A DNA stretch of 64,000 nt from Rhodopseudomonas palustris (GCF_003591005.1 NZ_QYYD01000007.1:124001-188000); one strand, 5' to 3'; positions 31,687 to 41,673 are shown, counted from the first letter of the stretch. Notes: a model not told the origin generated them from the sequence alone. A program made the numbers and translations.

Positions 31687-32256
31687 ATGAACATTCATTC
31701 TTCCTCGGGCGAGGCCGCTCCGCAGGTCTGGCACGGCACCACCATTCTGACCGTCCGCAAGGGCGGCAAGGTGGTGATCGGCGGCGACGGGCAGGTCTCG
31801 ATCGGCCAGACCGTCATCAAGGCCAACGCCAAGAAGGTCCGCAAGCTCGGCAAGGGTGAGGTGATCGGCGGATTCGCCGGCGCCACCGCCGACGCCTTCA
31901 CGCTGTTCGAGCGACTCGAGGCCAAGCTCGAACAATATCCCGGCCAGCTCACCCGCGCGGCGGTCGAACTCGCCAAGGATTGGCGCACCGACCGCTATCT
32001 GCGGCGGCTCGAAGCCATGATGATCGTCGCCGACAAGGACGTGTCGCTGGTGCTGACCGGCACCGGCGACGTGCTGGAGCCGGAAGCCGGCGTGATGGCG
32101 ATCGGCTCCGGCGGCAATTACGCGCTGGCGGCCGCCCGAGCGCTGATCGACACCGATCAGGACGCCGAGACCATCGTGCGCAAATCGCTCGGCATCGCGG
32201 CCGAGATCTGCGTCTACACCAACGGCAATCTCACCATCGAAACGCTGCCCGCATGA
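31687..32256 (+). CDS. hslV: HslV peptidase subunit of the HslUV protease
   Basis: Threonine protease chamber of the ATP-dependent HslUV complex. The 189-residue product has a propeptide [17 protein letters not shown] processed before the first Thr of [10 protein letters not shown], the nucleophile, and [11 protein letters not shown] and [16 protein letters not shown]. Its stop overlaps the start of the DUF2585 gene (ATGA). Confidence 0.96.
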   Translation: MNIHSSSGEAAPQVWHGTTILTVRKGGKVVIGGDGQVSIGQTVIKANAKKVRKLGKGEVIGGFAGATADAFTLFERLEAKLEQYPGQLTRAAVELAKDWRTDRYLRRLEAMMIVADKDVSLVLTGTGDVLEPEAGVMAIGSGGNYALAAARALIDTDQDAETIVRKSLGIAAEICVYTNGNLTIETLPA

Positions 32257-32864
32257 GCATGGCGCGGGCCGAACGGCCGGGTGCGTCCGCGGCCGGCCTG
32301 CCGGTCCGCCGGGCGCTGCTGGTCGTTATTGGCCTGCTTTGCGTGCAGGCCGCGGCGCTGTACGCGATGGGGCGGGTGCCGATCTGCACCTGCGGCACCG
32401 TCAAGCTGTGGCACGGCGTCGTGCAGAGCTCGGAGAATTCGCAGCACCTCACCGACTGGTATACGTTCTCGCACATCATCCACGGCTTCCTGTTCTACGC
32501 CGGCACGCGGCTCGTGCTGCCGCGGTGGTCGTGGGCGGCGCGGCTGATCGCGGCGGTGCTGATCGAAGGCGCCTGGGAGCTGACCGAGAATTCCAGCTGC
32601 ATCATCGAGCGCTACCGCGCCGGCACGATCTCGCTCGATTACTACGGCGACAGCATCGTCAATTCGGTCGCCGATACCTGTGCGATGATCGTGGGCTTCT
32701 TGCTGGCGTGGCGGTTGCCGGTCGCGGTGACGATCGCCATTGCGGTCGTGTTCGAAGTGCTGGTCGGGCTGCACATCCGCGACAATCTGACCCTCAACGT
32801 CATCATGCTGATCTATCCATCCGATGCCATCCGGCAGTGGCAGGCGGGACCGCCCATCATCTAA
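32253..32864 (+). CDS. DUF2585 (UPF0314) membrane protein between hslV and hslU
   Basis: A 203-residue protein with about four hydrophobic segments, beginning after [15 protein letters not shown] and including [20 protein letters not shown]. Conserved-looking motifs are [36 protein letters not shown] and [13 protein letters not shown], which put His, Asp and Glu residues near the membrane. The function is unknown. It is read in the same unit as hslV (4 bp overlap) and precedes hslU by 68 bp. Confidence 0.85.
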   Translation: MSMARAERPGASAAGLPVRRALLVVIGLLCVQAAALYAMGRVPICTCGTVKLWHGVVQSSENSQHLTDWYTFSHIIHGFLFYAGTRLVLPRWSWAARLIAAVLIEGAWELTENSSCIIERYRAGTISLDYYGDSIVNSVADTCAMIVGFLLAWRLPVAVTIAIAVVFEVLVGLHIRDNLTLNVIMLIYPSDAIRQWQAGPPII

Positions 32865-32866
32865 CA

Positions 32867-32909
32867 GCTTTGCATCTGACTGCTTGCATCTCACCGCTTG
32901 CTCCTCACT
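32867..32909 (+). repeat. Three imperfect 14-15 bp tandem units
   Basis: GCTTTGCATCTGACT, GCTTGCATCTCACC and GCTTGCTCCTCACT follow one another in the gap before hslU, just ahead of its ribosome site. Confidence 0.5.
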
Positions 32910-32932
32910 CCGACCGACCCTACGTAGGCCCC

Positions 32933-34237
32933 ATGACCGACTTTTCCCCCCGCGAAATCGTTTCCGAACTCGACCGCTTCATCGTCGGCCAGGCCGACGC
33001 CAAGCGCGCGGTCGCCATCGCGCTGCGCAACCGCTGGCGGCGGCTGCAGCTCGAAGGGTCCTTGCGCGAAGAAGTGCTGCCGAAAAACATCCTGATGATC
33101 GGCCCGACCGGCGTCGGCAAGACCGAGATCGCGCGGCGGCTGGCGAAGCTCGCCGGCGCGCCATTCCTCAAGGTCGAAGCCACCAAGTTCACCGAGGTCG
33201 GCTATGTCGGCCGCGACGTCGAGCAGATCATCCGCGATCTCGTCGAAGTCGCGATCGCGCAGGTCCGCGAGCGCAAGCGCAAGGATGTCCAGGCGCGCGC
33301 CCAGGTCGCCGCCGAGGAGCGCGTGCTCGACGCGCTGGTCGGCCCAGGATCGAGCCCGGCAACCCGCGATTCCTTCCGCCGCAAGCTGCGCGCCGGCGAA
33401 CTCAACGACAAGGAAATCGAGATCGAGACCCAGGGCGGTAGCGGCGGAGCGCCGATGTTCGAGATTCCCGGGATGCCAGGCGCCCAGATCGGCGCAATCT
33501 CGCTCGGCGACATCTTCGGCAAGATGGGCGGCCGAACCAAGACCCGCCGGCTGAGCGTCGCCGAATCGCACGATATCCTGGTGAACGAGGAAGCCGACAA
33601 GCTGCTCGACGGCGATCAGCTGGTGCAGGAAGCGATCGCCGCGGTCGAGAACAACGGCATCGTCTTCCTCGACGAGATCGACAAGATCTGCGTGCGCGAC
33701 GGCCGCTCTGGCGGAGAAGTGTCGCGCGAGGGCGTGCAGCGCGATCTGCTGCCGCTGATCGAAGGCACCACCGTCACCACCAAGCACGGCGCGGTGAAGA
33801 CCGAGCACATCCTGTTTATCGCCTCGGGCGCCTTCCACATCGCCAAGCCGTCCGACCTGCTGCCGGAACTGCAGGGCCGGCTGCCGATTCGCGTCGAGCT
33901 GAGCGCGCTCAGCCGTGACGACATGCGCCGCATCCTGACCGAGCCGGAAGCATCGCTGCTCAAGCAATACGTGGCGTTGATGCAGACCGAAGGCGTCACA
34001 CTGGAATTCGGCGACGACGCCATCGATGCGCTCGCCGACGTTGCCGTGGCGGTCAACTCCACGGTCGAGAACATCGGCGCGCGGCGGCTGCAGACCGTGA
34101 TGGAGCGCGTGCTCGACGACATCTCCTTCGTGGCCCCCGACCGCGGCGGCGAAACCATCCGCATCGACGCCGACTACGTCCAGAAGAACGTCGGCGACCT
34201 GGCGAAGAACACGGATCTGAGCCGGTTTATTTTGTAG
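32933..34237 (+). CDS. hslU: HslU ATPase subunit of the HslUV protease
   Basis: AAA+ unfoldase that feeds substrates to HslV. The 434-residue product has [15 protein letters not shown] (Walker A), the GYVGRD pore loop, an I domain (about 110-240), Walker [11 protein letters not shown] and the C-terminal tail DLSRFIL that docks into HslV. ATG 32933 gives the family N-terminus [20 protein letters not shown]. Confidence 0.97.
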   Translation: MTDFSPREIVSELDRFIVGQADAKRAVAIALRNRWRRLQLEGSLREEVLPKNILMIGPTGVGKTEIARRLAKLAGAPFLKVEATKFTEVGYVGRDVEQIIRDLVEVAIAQVRERKRKDVQARAQVAAEERVLDALVGPGSSPATRDSFRRKLRAGELNDKEIEIETQGGSGGAPMFEIPGMPGAQIGAISLGDIFGKMGGRTKTRRLSVAESHDILVNEEADKLLDGDQLVQEAIAAVENNGIVFLDEIDKICVRDGRSGGEVSREGVQRDLLPLIEGTTVTTKHGAVKTEHILFIASGAFHIAKPSDLLPELQGRLPIRVELSALSRDDMRRILTEPEASLLKQYVALMQTEGVTLEFGDDAIDALADVAVAVNSTVENIGARRLQTVMERVLDDISFVAPDRGGETIRIDADYVQKNVGDLAKNTDLSRFIL

Positions 34238-34305
34238 GTGGGTGGGGAATAGACGTGATCGGCTCGAGCCGCTGATGACGCAGAGTGCCTACTCCAAGTA
34301 CAAAC

Positions 34306-34383
34306 GTCATGCGCGGGCTTGACCCGCGCATCCATCGTTCCTCGCAAGACGATGGATTGCCGGGTCAAGCCCGGCAATGACGG
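34306..34383. repeat. GTCAT-ended palindromic repeat, family B
   Basis: A 78 bp unit starting GTCATGCGCGGGCTTGACC and ending CCCGGCAATGACG, with internal stems GCGCGGG/CCCGCGC, CCATCGT/ACGATGG and GCCGGG/CCCGGC. It is laid out like family A but with different stem sequences. Confidence 0.8.
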
Positions 34384-34437
34384 GCGTGGGGTCGTGATGC
34401 GTTTCGGCTACCTACCGGCCTCTCCCCACTCTCCTAC

Positions 34438-34529
34438 GTCATCGCCCGGCTCGACCGGGCGATCCAGTTCTGCTGCTAAGTAACAGATGCTCTGGGATAC
34501 TGGATCACCCGCATGCGCGGGTGATGACG
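34438..34529. repeat. GTCAT-ended palindromic repeat, family C, copy 1
   Basis: A 92 bp unit starting GTCATCGCCCGGCTCGACC and ending GCGGGTGATGACG. The internal sequence GCTCTGGGATACTGG is shared with the element at 56966-57064, where the flanking hairpins differ. Confidence 0.8.
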
Positions 34530-34594
34530 GCGGTGGATGGGGATACGTCGCCGGATGAGATCCAAGGCTTACTAACCATACCCGAGCTTGCTAA

Positions 34595-35182
34595 CTAACT
34601 GCGCGCCCTTCTTACCCGCACATACAGCGCGCCTTCGCCGCCGTGGCCGATCGCGGCTTCGTCGAAGCCGATCACGTAGCTGCGGAATTCCGGCAGGCTC
34701 AGCCAGTGCGGCACCTGGCGGCGAAGGACGCCGCGTTCGCCGTCGCCGGGGCGTCCGCCTTTGCCGGTGATCACCAGCACGAACGACAGCCCGTCGTGGC
34801 TGGCGTGCTGCAGAAACCGCAGCAGCGCGAGATGGGCGCGCGCCTGGGTCATGCCGTGCAGATCGATCCGGGCGTCGATATCCTTGCGGCCGCGCGACAG
34901 ATGCGAGCGTTCGCGGCGGCCGAGCGTCGCCAGCGGTGGCGGACTCATCGGCGCCGCGAGTTTGGCCGGGCGCTTGATCGGCTGCTGCGATGGCGGCGGG
35001 GCAGTCGACTTTGCGACGGGTGCGTCCGGGGCTGCAGTCAGTTCGATGCGGGTCAGCCGCGGTCGCCCGCGCAACGGCTTGACCTGCTTGGCGACGCTGT
35101 CCCACAGCGCGCGCTCGTCCTCGCTGAGCTGACGCTTGCGGCGCGAGGCCGGTGGATCGACCGGAGGGATGACTCGCTTCAT
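34595..35182 (-). CDS. Smr domain protein
   Basis: A 195-residue protein. A basic, Pro-rich N-terminal half (MKRVIPPVDPPASRRKRQ) precedes a C-terminal Smr domain at about residues 95-195 with IDLHGMTQARAHLALLRFL and LVITGKGGRPGDGERGVLRR, the LDLHG and TGKG motifs. Smr domains nick or cleave nucleic acid; stand-alone proteobacterial members have no settled role. The gene starts 4 bp after mltA and is co-transcribed with it. Confidence 0.88.
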   Translation of the reverse strand: MKRVIPPVDPPASRRKRQLSEDERALWDSVAKQVKPLRGRPRLTRIELTAAPDAPVAKSTAPPPSQQPIKRPAKLAAPMSPPPLATLGRRERSHLSRGRKDIDARIDLHGMTQARAHLALLRFLQHASHDGLSFVLVITGKGGRPGDGERGVLRRQVPHWLSLPEFRSYVIGFDEAAIGHGGEGALYVRVRRARS

Positions 35183-35186
35183 GCGA

Positions 35187-36683
35187 TCACGGCGCCGGCC
35201 GTTGCGGAGACGGTGCGTCGGAACGCTTGGGCTCAGGCTTGGGCTTGCGCTTTGCCGCATCGGCCGGCGGCGGATCCGGGCGCGTCTGCGGCGTCGGCAC
35301 GGCCTGGGTGGCGGGCGAGATCGGAGGATTGCTCGCCGTTGCGTCGGCGGGCTTGGTCTCCGGCTGAGCCGACGGGGAAGCCTTGACGGGTGTCTGCGGA
35401 AACAGCTTGGCGATCTTCGCCGAGGGCCGCGGGTCGGGGAGGGGCATGGTGCGGCCGCGCGCCAATGGATCAAGACTCTTGGGCATCAGCATCACGAAAC
35501 GAATCGGGTGTCGCATCCGGCCGGCCACCGCACCGGCCGCAGCGCCGGCGCCGAAATACAAATCGGCGCGTGCCGGACCGACGATCGCGGAGCCGGTATC
35601 CTGCGCCACCATCAGCCGGCGAAATCCCGTCCTGGCGCTCGCCGACTCGACCGGCAATTCGCCGGTGATGAAGAACGGCGTACCGTAGACGTGAAGCGCC
35701 TTGTCGACGGCGATCGAACGGCCGGCGGTGAGCGGCACGCCTTGGGCGCCGACCGCCTCGTCGTCGTCCTTCAGCTTGACCTCGCGGAAGAACACGTAGG
35801 AGCGGTTGGCGCGCCGCAGCTCCTTGGCGCCGTCCGGATTGGCGTCCATCCATTCGCGGATGCGCTGCATCGACATCTGCTCTTTGGGGATGATGCCGCG
35901 ATCGATCAGCACGCGGCCGACCGGCGTGTAGGGGTAACCGTTATGTGCATCGTAATTGATGCGGACCACGCTGCCGTCCTCGAGCTTCACGCGTGCCGAG
36001 CCCTGGATCTGCGAGAACAGCAAGTCGGTCTGGCTCTTCAGCCAGCAGATCTCGAGACCGCGGCCAGCCACGGCGCCGTCTTCGATCGCGGCGCGGTCGT
36101 AATACGGTACCAGCTTGCGTCGGCCGATCTTGCGATACACCGGGCCACCGTTTGGAAGTGCGGCGTCCTGCGCGTAGCCACGCACGAACAGATTCGACGG
36201 CCGGCGATAGACCGGCACGTTGTAGACGTCGGTCTGCACCCGCGAGCCCTCGACCACCGGCTCGTAGTATCCGGTGACGAAGCCGGCCTCCTCGCCGAGC
36301 CGGGAAATCTCCACCGGCAGAAAATGCTGTTCAAAGAACTTGCGAGCCGCGGCATTGCCGGTGACGTCGGCGTTTCGCGCCGCGGCGCATGGCTCGGCCA
36401 GCGAGGCGCCGAGCGGCTTGCTGTCGGAAACGGTTTTGCTGCGAGCCGCCAGGATCGGCCGGCAGCTGACCCGAAAGGTCTTGAACGCCGCGAGCTGGTC
36501 GTCGTCATTCCAGCCGGCGACTTGATCCCAACTCACCGGCGCGTATTGGGCGCCGGGAATTTCGATCGGCCAAACTGGTTGGACGTGCCGTTTGGCGTGA
36601 TGATGATGCTTCGGCGCAGAGTGCCGGGGCGCAGCGTCCGCCGACAACGGCGTCAACAGCAGCGCGGCGAGGGCACCGCGCAC
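35187..36683 (-). CDS. mltA: Membrane-bound lytic murein transglycosylase A (MltA)
   Basis: Cleaves peptidoglycan glycan strands to anhydromuropeptides in the envelope. About 498 residues: a signal peptide (RGALAALLLTPLSADAAP), a His-rich stretch, the MltA domain around GFVTGYYEPVVEGSR, and the 3D domain VAQDTGSAIVGPARADLYFG with its catalytic Asp residues. A Pro/Lys-rich tail follows. The start is uncertain: GTG 36683 sits just before the signal sequence and clear of timA, while the frame stays open to 36821 inside timA. No lipobox Cys is visible, unlike E. coli MltA. Confidence 0.85.
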   Translation of the reverse strand: MRGALAALLLTPLSADAAPRHSAPKHHHHAKRHVQPVWPIEIPGAQYAPVSWDQVAGWNDDDQLAAFKTFRVSCRPILAARSKTVSDSKPLGASLAEPCAAARNADVTGNAAARKFFEQHFLPVEISRLGEEAGFVTGYYEPVVEGSRVQTDVYNVPVYRRPSNLFVRGYAQDAALPNGGPVYRKIGRRKLVPYYDRAAIEDGAVAGRGLEICWLKSQTDLLFSQIQGSARVKLEDGSVVRINYDAHNGYPYTPVGRVLIDRGIIPKEQMSMQRIREWMDANPDGAKELRRANRSYVFFREVKLKDDDEAVGAQGVPLTAGRSIAVDKALHVYGTPFFITGELPVESASARTGFRRLMVAQDTGSAIVGPARADLYFGAGAAAGAVAGRMRHPIRFVMLMPKSLDPLARGRTMPLPDPRPSAKIAKLFPQTPVKASPSAQPETKPADATASNPPISPATQAVPTPQTRPDPPPADAAKRKPKPEPKRSDAPSPQRPAP

Positions 36684-36711
36684 CCAGACGGCGCGCGGTG
36701 CGCCGCGCGGC

Positions 36712-37419
36712 TCACTGGCCGGCGCCGGTGCCAACCAGCTTCCAGTTCGGATCGCGCGAGCTGATGTCGCGGGCGAAGGTCCAGACGTCGGTGATGTCCG
36801 AAACCTTGTCGGGGGTACCATCGACGACCGCGCCGGTCTTGTCGCGGGTCACCGAAATCATCTGCGACACGAATCGCACGGTGAGCTGTGCGGTGTGATC
36901 GCGGACTTCAGCGCCGACCAGCTCCGCCTTCTCGATCGCCACGAAGCGGGTCTCGGTCTTGTACTCGTTCTTCTCGCGCTCCCTGATGGCGGCGTCGAAG
37001 CTGTCATAGACCTCGCTCGACAGCAGGTCCTTGAGAGAACGGCGATCGCCATTGGCGAACGCCATCACGATCATCTCGTACGCGCTTTTGGCGCCGGTCA
37101 GGAAATGATTGGCATCGAACGAGGAGTCCTGCAGCAACACGGCATTGAGGCCGTGGGCGAGCGGCGAGTCGGGCTCGGCAATGCCCTTCCAGCGATCCGA
37201 CGGCGGCACCACGTCGGCGCTCGGCGCGGCAGGTGCCTGATCGATCACAGAGCCCGGCATCGGCACCACATTGGTGTCCGGCTTGCCGGGCAGCACGTCG
37301 CGCGCCGCGGCACGATCGAACGGCGGACGTTCGTTGCCGGTTTTTTGACCCAGCACGTTGCGCAGACGCAGGAAGATGAACACCGCAAGTGCCAGGAAGA
37401 TGATGGTGTAGATATCCAC
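36712..37419 (-). CDS. timA: Tim44/TimA family membrane protein
   Basis: A 235-residue protein with an N-terminal membrane anchor (MDIYTIIFLALAVFIFLRL), a variable linker and a C-terminal Tim44-like NTF2-fold domain (AYEMIVMAFANGDRRSLKDLL onwards). It is the bacterial relative of the mitochondrial import motor subunit Tim44; the bacterial role is not firmly known. It precedes mltA on the same strand. Confidence 0.88.
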   Translation of the reverse strand: MDIYTIIFLALAVFIFLRLRNVLGQKTGNERPPFDRAAARDVLPGKPDTNVVPMPGSVIDQAPAAPSADVVPPSDRWKGIAEPDSPLAHGLNAVLLQDSSFDANHFLTGAKSAYEMIVMAFANGDRRSLKDLLSSEVYDSFDAAIREREKNEYKTETRFVAIEKAELVGAEVRDHTAQLTVRFVSQMISVTRDKTGAVVDGTPDKVSDITDVWTFARDISSRDPNWKLVGTGAGQ

Positions 37420-37849
37420 GTCGCTTCACTTTCTCATCGGCGCCGGACCCGGCGCACAATGCGCCTGCGGACCGGCGGCCCAAATTCACGATGGGCCAGC
37501 TCCACATGTAGGGAGGAACTCGGCCCGTCCAATGCCGCGTTTTGGCACAGCCGGGCCAGTTGGCAAGTGCCGTCCCGTCGCGCCCGCGCCACGATCCGGC
37601 CGAATGTAGGCCCTTCGTCGCAACTGGGAAACCGGATCATTGTAAGAAAGTTCACGGCGCCAGTGATTTAGACGTGACCGACCGGTCGTCTTGGCGGCCC
37701 GACGCAACCGGCGATCGGCGGCGCTAGCACGTCGGTCGACCTTGTGGATGGCGGCGCGGCTATGTTAGCCACTCGCCGACAGATTCACCCGCTTATCCGC
37801 GTGGATGCCGCCCTGCGGCCACAGCCTCCCGCGCTCCAGGAGAATTTCG
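37420..37849. other. Divergent gap between timA and secB
   Basis: 430 bp with no convincing gene; frames present are short and of shadow-like composition. The promoters of timA and secB must be here, but I could not assign them with confidence. Confidence 0.5.
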
Positions 37850-38317
37850 ATGACCAATGGCAATGGTGCTCCTCCCGAGGGCGCTCCTCCGCAACTCAAC
37901 GTGCTGGCGCAGTACACCAAGGACCTGTCGTTCGAGAACCCGAACGCCCCGGCCTCGCTGGCGCCGCAGCAGAACCAGCCGGCCATCAACATCCAGATCA
38001 ATGTCGGCGCCAACAAGCTGGCCGACACCGAATACGAAGTGACGCTGTCGATCGAAGGCAAGGCCGAATCCGGCAGCAGCGTGCTGTTCAGCTTCGAGCT
38101 CGCCTATGCGGGCGTCTTCCGGATCGTCAACATTCCGGAAGAAAATCTGCACCCGCTGATCATGATCGAATGCCCGCGGCTGCTGTTCCCGTTCGCCCGC
38201 GAGATCATCGCCACCGCGGTCCGCGACGGCGGCTTCCCGCCCCTGATGCTCGACCCGGTCGATTTCGTCGGCCTGTATCGCCAGAACCTCGAGCGCGCTC
38301 AGGGTCAGCCGAGCTGA
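37850..38317 (+). CDS. secB: Protein-export chaperone SecB
   Basis: Tetrameric cytosolic chaperone that keeps preproteins unfolded and delivers them to SecA. The 155-residue product contains [17 protein letters not shown] and the C-terminal [30 protein letters not shown] 37850 has AGGAGA upstream; the acidic head expected of the family is short here. Confidence 0.96.
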   Translation: MTNGNGAPPEGAPPQLNVLAQYTKDLSFENPNAPASLAPQQNQPAINIQINVGANKLADTEYEVTLSIEGKAESGSSVLFSFELAYAGVFRIVNIPEENLHPLIMIECPRLLFPFAREIIATAVRDGGFPPLMLDPVDFVGLYRQNLERAQGQPS

Positions 38318-38346
38318 GATTCGGCTCGGGCCTCGATCCAAACGTT

Positions 38347-38420
38347 GTCATGGCCGGGCTTGTCCCGGCCATTTGCGTTCTGGGGGTGATGCGCTGGCGT
38401 TGGATGCCCGGACGAACCGG
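38347..38420. repeat. Degenerate family A repeat
   Basis: Begins GTCATGGCCGGGCTTGTCCC and CGGCCAT exactly as family A, but the second half (TTGGATGCCCGGACGAACCGG) has diverged. It separates converging secB and dnaQ. Confidence 0.65.
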
Positions 38421-38431
38421 GGCGCGGCCGC

Positions 38432-39127
38432 TCAGGCGCCGGCCGTGTACTCGTTCCAGATCGCCTTCTCGCCCATCAGGCCGATGAAGGCGCGGTGGGC
38501 TTCCAGATCGCTCGCGGTGAGCCGTGGCACGAGCGCGATCGGCCGCTGCCGGCGCGGGGTGTCGCCGCCGACGCCAGTATGCTCCGTCGGCACTTCGGCG
38601 AGAATCAGCTGCGACTGCCGCGCGCCGATCAGGTCGATATAGACCTCGGCCAGCAGTTCGGCGTCGAGCAGCGCGCCGTGCTTGGTGCGGCGCGAATTAT
38701 CGATGGCGTAGCGCGAGCACAGATCGTCGAGACGGTTGGACACGCCCGGATGCTTGCGCCGCGCCAGCAGCAGCGTGTCGACCAGCCGCTCGCGCGGGAT
38801 CGCCACGCGCGACAGCCGCGCCAGTTCGGCATTGATGAAGCTGATGTCGAACGAGGCGTTGTGGATCACCAGCGGCGCGTCGCCGATGAAATCGAGAAAC
38901 TGATCAGCAATCTGCGCGAACAGCGGCTTGTCGGCGAGAAATTCGGCCGACAGCCCGTGCACCGCGAAGGCCTCGGCCGGCATGTCCCGCTCGGGATTGA
39001 TATATTGGTGATAGGTCTGGCCGGTCGGCATCCGGTTGTAGATCTCGACACAACCGATCTCGACCAGCCGATCGCCGCGGAGCGGATCGAGGCCGGTGGT
39101 TTCGGTATCGAGAACGATTTCACGCAT
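38432..39127 (-). CDS. dnaQ: DNA polymerase III epsilon subunit (proofreading exonuclease)
   Basis: 3'-5' exonuclease of the replicase core. The 231-residue product has the DEDDh motifs: LDTETTGLDP, NASFDISFINAEL and, in the third block, HGALLDAELLAEVYIDL. It is the last of a minus-strand run that starts at the DUF299 gene (ppsR), maf and coaE. Confidence 0.95.
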   Translation of the reverse strand: MREIVLDTETTGLDPLRGDRLVEIGCVEIYNRMPTGQTYHQYINPERDMPAEAFAVHGLSAEFLADKPLFAQIADQFLDFIGDAPLVIHNASFDISFINAELARLSRVAIPRERLVDTLLLARRKHPGVSNRLDDLCSRYAIDNSRRTKHGALLDAELLAEVYIDLIGARQSQLILAEVPTEHTGVGGDTPRRQRPIALVPRLTASDLEAHRAFIGLMGEKAIWNEYTAGA

Positions 39128-39165
39128 GACAGATCAGCAGTCCGGCAACAGCGAAGCTCGCCGAC

Positions 39166-39765
39166 TCACGGCCGGCGTCGCGGCATCTTAGCAGCGGCGG
39201 CGAGGATTTCCTGGATTCTGGCCCGCACCGGGTCGAGCCCGTGCGAGGTATCCACCACGAAATCGGCGCGCTTGCGCTTTTCGGCATCCGGCATCTGCCG
39301 CGCCAGGATGGCGTCGAGCTTGTCGGGCGTCATGTTCTCTCGCGCCAGAATGCGTTCGCGCTGCACGATCGGCGAAGTGGTGACCACCACCACCGCATCG
39401 ACCCGCTTCTCGCCACCGGTCTCGAACAACAGCGGCACGTCGACAAGCGCGACGGCGGCGCCGGACGATTCGGCGTCGTCCAAGAAGGTTTGGTGATGCG
39501 AGCGCAGCATCGGGTGCACGATCTGCTCGAGCCGCTTCATCGCCGCGGCGTCGTGCACCACTTTCGCGGACAGTAGCGCGCGGTCGACCTTGCCGTTCAC
39601 GACAGTGCCCGGAAAAGCCGCCTCGATCGCCGGCACCGCTTCGCCTTCGTAGATCTTATGCACGGTGGCGTCGGCATCATAGACCGGCACGCCGGCCTCT
39701 TCGAACAGCTTGGCGGTGGTCGACTTGCCCATTCCGATCGACCCGGTCAGCCCGAGCACCAGCAT
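39166..39765 (-). CDS. coaE: Dephospho-CoA kinase
   Basis: Final step of coenzyme A synthesis. The 199-residue product opens [20 protein letters not shown] (P-loop), then [18 protein letters not shown], typical of CoaE. It lies 15 bp after maf and 38 bp before dnaQ on the minus strand. Confidence 0.96.
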   Translation of the reverse strand: MLVLGLTGSIGMGKSTTAKLFEEAGVPVYDADATVHKIYEGEAVPAIEAAFPGTVVNGKVDRALLSAKVVHDAAAMKRLEQIVHPMLRSHHQTFLDDAESSGAAVALVDVPLLFETGGEKRVDAVVVVTTSPIVQRERILARENMTPDKLDAILARQMPDAEKRKRADFVVDTSHGLDPVRARIQEILAAAAKMPRRRP

Positions 39766-39780
39766 TGCTTCGCCTGCTCC

Positions 39781-40389
39781 CTAGAACGTCAGCAATTTCT
39801 GGCTACGCAGAAATGCCAGCAGAGGCAACAGCGGCAGGCCCAGAATGGTGAAGTGATCGCCATGGATGCCGTCGAACAAATGCACGCCGAGGCCTTCGAC
39901 CTGGTAGCCGCCGACACTCGACAGCGCCTTGTCGCCGGCCTGATCCAGATAGGCGGAAATCTCGTCGTCGGTCAGCGGCCGCATCGTCATGCGGGCAATC
40001 ACCACATCGGAAAACAGCGTGATGCCGCTACGCACCAGCGCGATCGCCGAATGCAGCTCGTGGCGACGGCCGGCGAGTTCGCGCAGCTGCTTGGCGGCCT
40101 CGGCGCGATCGGCCGGCTTGTTGAAGCCGCGAGCGCCGAGCGCCAGGGTCTGATCCGCGCCAAGCACCAGGCGGCCGGGATGGCGGTTCGAGACGAACGC
40201 CGCCTTCTCGCGCGCCAGCAGACCGGCGATCTCACCGGGCGAGGACAGGCCCGACGCTTTGGCAATCCCGCGCTCATCGATATCGGCGGGAATCGCCTCG
40301 AACGGGATTTCCGCCTGGGTCAGCAGCGCCTGCCGGGCGCGGCTTTGCGACGCCAGCACCAGCGGATGCGGCCCCAGCCACAGTGTCAT
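39781..40389 (-). CDS. maf: Maf family nucleoside triphosphate pyrophosphatase
   Basis: A 202-residue protein with [15 protein letters not shown] at the N-terminus and [11 protein letters not shown], the metal-binding Asp. Maf proteins hydrolyse dTTP/UTP or modified nucleotides and have been tied to arrest of septation. ATG 40389 overlaps the DUF299 stop by 4 bp. Confidence 0.92.
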   Translation of the reverse strand: MTLWLGPHPLVLASQSRARQALLTQAEIPFEAIPADIDERGIAKASGLSSPGEIAGLLAREKAAFVSNRHPGRLVLGADQTLALGARGFNKPADRAEAAKQLRELAGRRHELHSAIALVRSGITLFSDVVIARMTMRPLTDDEISAYLDQAGDKALSSVGGYQVEGLGVHLFDGIHGDHFTILGLPLLPLLAFLRSQKLLTF

Positions 40390-41228
40390 TCCGACATCCT
40401 CTGACGCTGCCGATCGGCGAGCAGTTTCATGATCGCCGCGGCGGTTTCCTCGATCGATCGGCGGGTGACGTCGAGCAGCGCCCAGCCATATTTGGCGCTG
40501 AGCCGGCGTGCCAGCAACACTTCGTCGGTCACCGCCTGTTTGTCGATATAGGAATCGTTGCCAGTGCCGGCGCCGAGGCTGAGCAAGCGGTTCTGCCGCA
40601 CCTGAATCAGCCGCTCGGGCGAGGCATGCAGGCTGACCACAAGGGGCTTTTTCAAAGTTTCGAGCTGATGCGGAATCGGAATGCCCGCGACCAGCGGCAC
40701 GTTGGCAGTGCGGATGCCGCGATTCGCCAGATAGATCGAGGTCGGCGTCTTCGAGGTGCGTGACACCCCGACCAGCACTACGTCGGCTTCTTCCAGGCCT
40801 TCGACGTGCTGGCCGTCGTCGTGCATCATCGAATAGTTCAGCGCGTCGATGCGCTGGAAGTATTCGGCATTCAGGGTGTGCTGCGCGCCGACCCGGCCGG
40901 TGGTCGATGCGCCCAGATAGGCTTCGAACAGCTGCATCACCGGGCCGATGATCGACAGGCTCGGGCTGTTGATCTCCTGGCATTTGGCTTCGAGCCGGCT
41001 GACCAGTTCGCCCTCCAGCAAAGTGAACAGCACGATGCCCGGCGATTCCTCGATCTCCTGCAGCACGCGGTCGAGTTGCTTCTGGCTGCGCACCAGCGGG
41101 TAGACGTGTTCGACCGCATTGACGTTGGCGTATTGCGCCGCGACCGCGCGGGACACTGTGATCAGGGTCTCGCCGGTCGAATCCGACACCAGATGGAGGT
41201 GAAAATAGCTGCCGTCGGTCAGCATCAT
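40386..41228 (-). CDS. ppsR: DUF299 pyruvate, water dikinase regulatory protein (kinase/phosphorylase)
   Basis: A 280-residue bifunctional ADP-dependent kinase and Pi-dependent phosphorylase of the family acting on PEP synthase or pyruvate phosphate dikinase. It has [14 protein letters not shown] near the N-terminus and the nucleotide loop [20 protein letters not shown]. The family is represented as 'RP001' next to the origin in Caulobacter and Rickettsia, which matters for the gap on its right. Start is ATG 41228 or 41225. Confidence 0.93.
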   Translation of the reverse strand: MMLTDGSYFHLHLVSDSTGETLITVSRAVAAQYANVNAVEHVYPLVRSQKQLDRVLQEIEESPGIVLFTLLEGELVSRLEAKCQEINSPSLSIIGPVMQLFEAYLGASTTGRVGAQHTLNAEYFQRIDALNYSMMHDDGQHVEGLEEADVVLVGVSRTSKTPTSIYLANRGIRTANVPLVAGIPIPHQLETLKKPLVVSLHASPERLIQVRQNRLLSLGAGTGNDSYIDKQAVTDEVLLARRLSAKYGWALLDVTRRSIEETAAAIMKLLADRQRQRMSE

Positions 41229-41673
41229 GACCCTGTGTATCCTGTGAACAACGGGGCGAACGCCGCCGGATTGCGACGCCGCGGCCGGACCGGGCGGGAT
41301 AACCCGGCGTTTTCTTCACAGGCCTCGGGGTGAGGAAAGTGTCTCGGGATGAAGCCGAGGTTAACGGGTGAATGTGGATTTGTCTCTTGATAAAGCGACG
41401 ACAAAAGGCCGAGTCAGGCCGTCGCACAGCGTTCGGCGCGTCTGGGACAGCGCCGGCCGCAGCCTGTGCAAATGTGAATCGCACAAGGACAAGCCGGGGC
41501 ATCCGTTGCGCCGGCACTATTCACGTTCACTACGACTCAAACCCTAAGAATCTATAAATATTGTTTAGAAGGGTGGAGCTTGCGGAAAAGTCCGTCATCG
41601 CGCATTCGAGTAACGCGCGGTGAGGAACATCGGTTCCGATCCGGGACGCGACTGCTCCGCGATTGGCGACCCC
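41229..41673. other. oriC: Candidate chromosomal replication origin (oriC) region
   Basis: The 445 bp divergent gap between the DUF299 gene (leftward) and hemJ (rightward). It contains DnaA-box-like 9-mers at seven of nine matches: TGTGAACAA 41243-41251, TTCTTCACA 41312-41320 and TGTGGATTT 41374-41382, and an AT-rich stretch at 41539-41570 (ATCTATAAATATTGTTTAG) that could unwind. In Caulobacter, Rickettsia and Sinorhizobium the origin lies beside this same DUF299 gene and hemE. No perfect DnaA box is present, and hemE is absent here. Confidence 0.5.

Larger units (their letters stand above)
34238..34594. other. Gap filled by two palindromic repeats
   Basis: 357 bp between converging hslU and the Smr gene. 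Apart from the repeats at 34306-34383 and 34438-34529 there is no gene or clear site. Confidence 0.7.

Noticed and set aside
35136-36764. 542-codon plus-strand frame opposite mltA
   Set aside because: Antisense to the recognised MltA gene, no start site or motif.
37741-37770. Heat-shock-like promoter before secB (CTTG ... CTATGT)
   Set aside because: The spacing is only 15 bases and the -10 is poor, so I did not list it.
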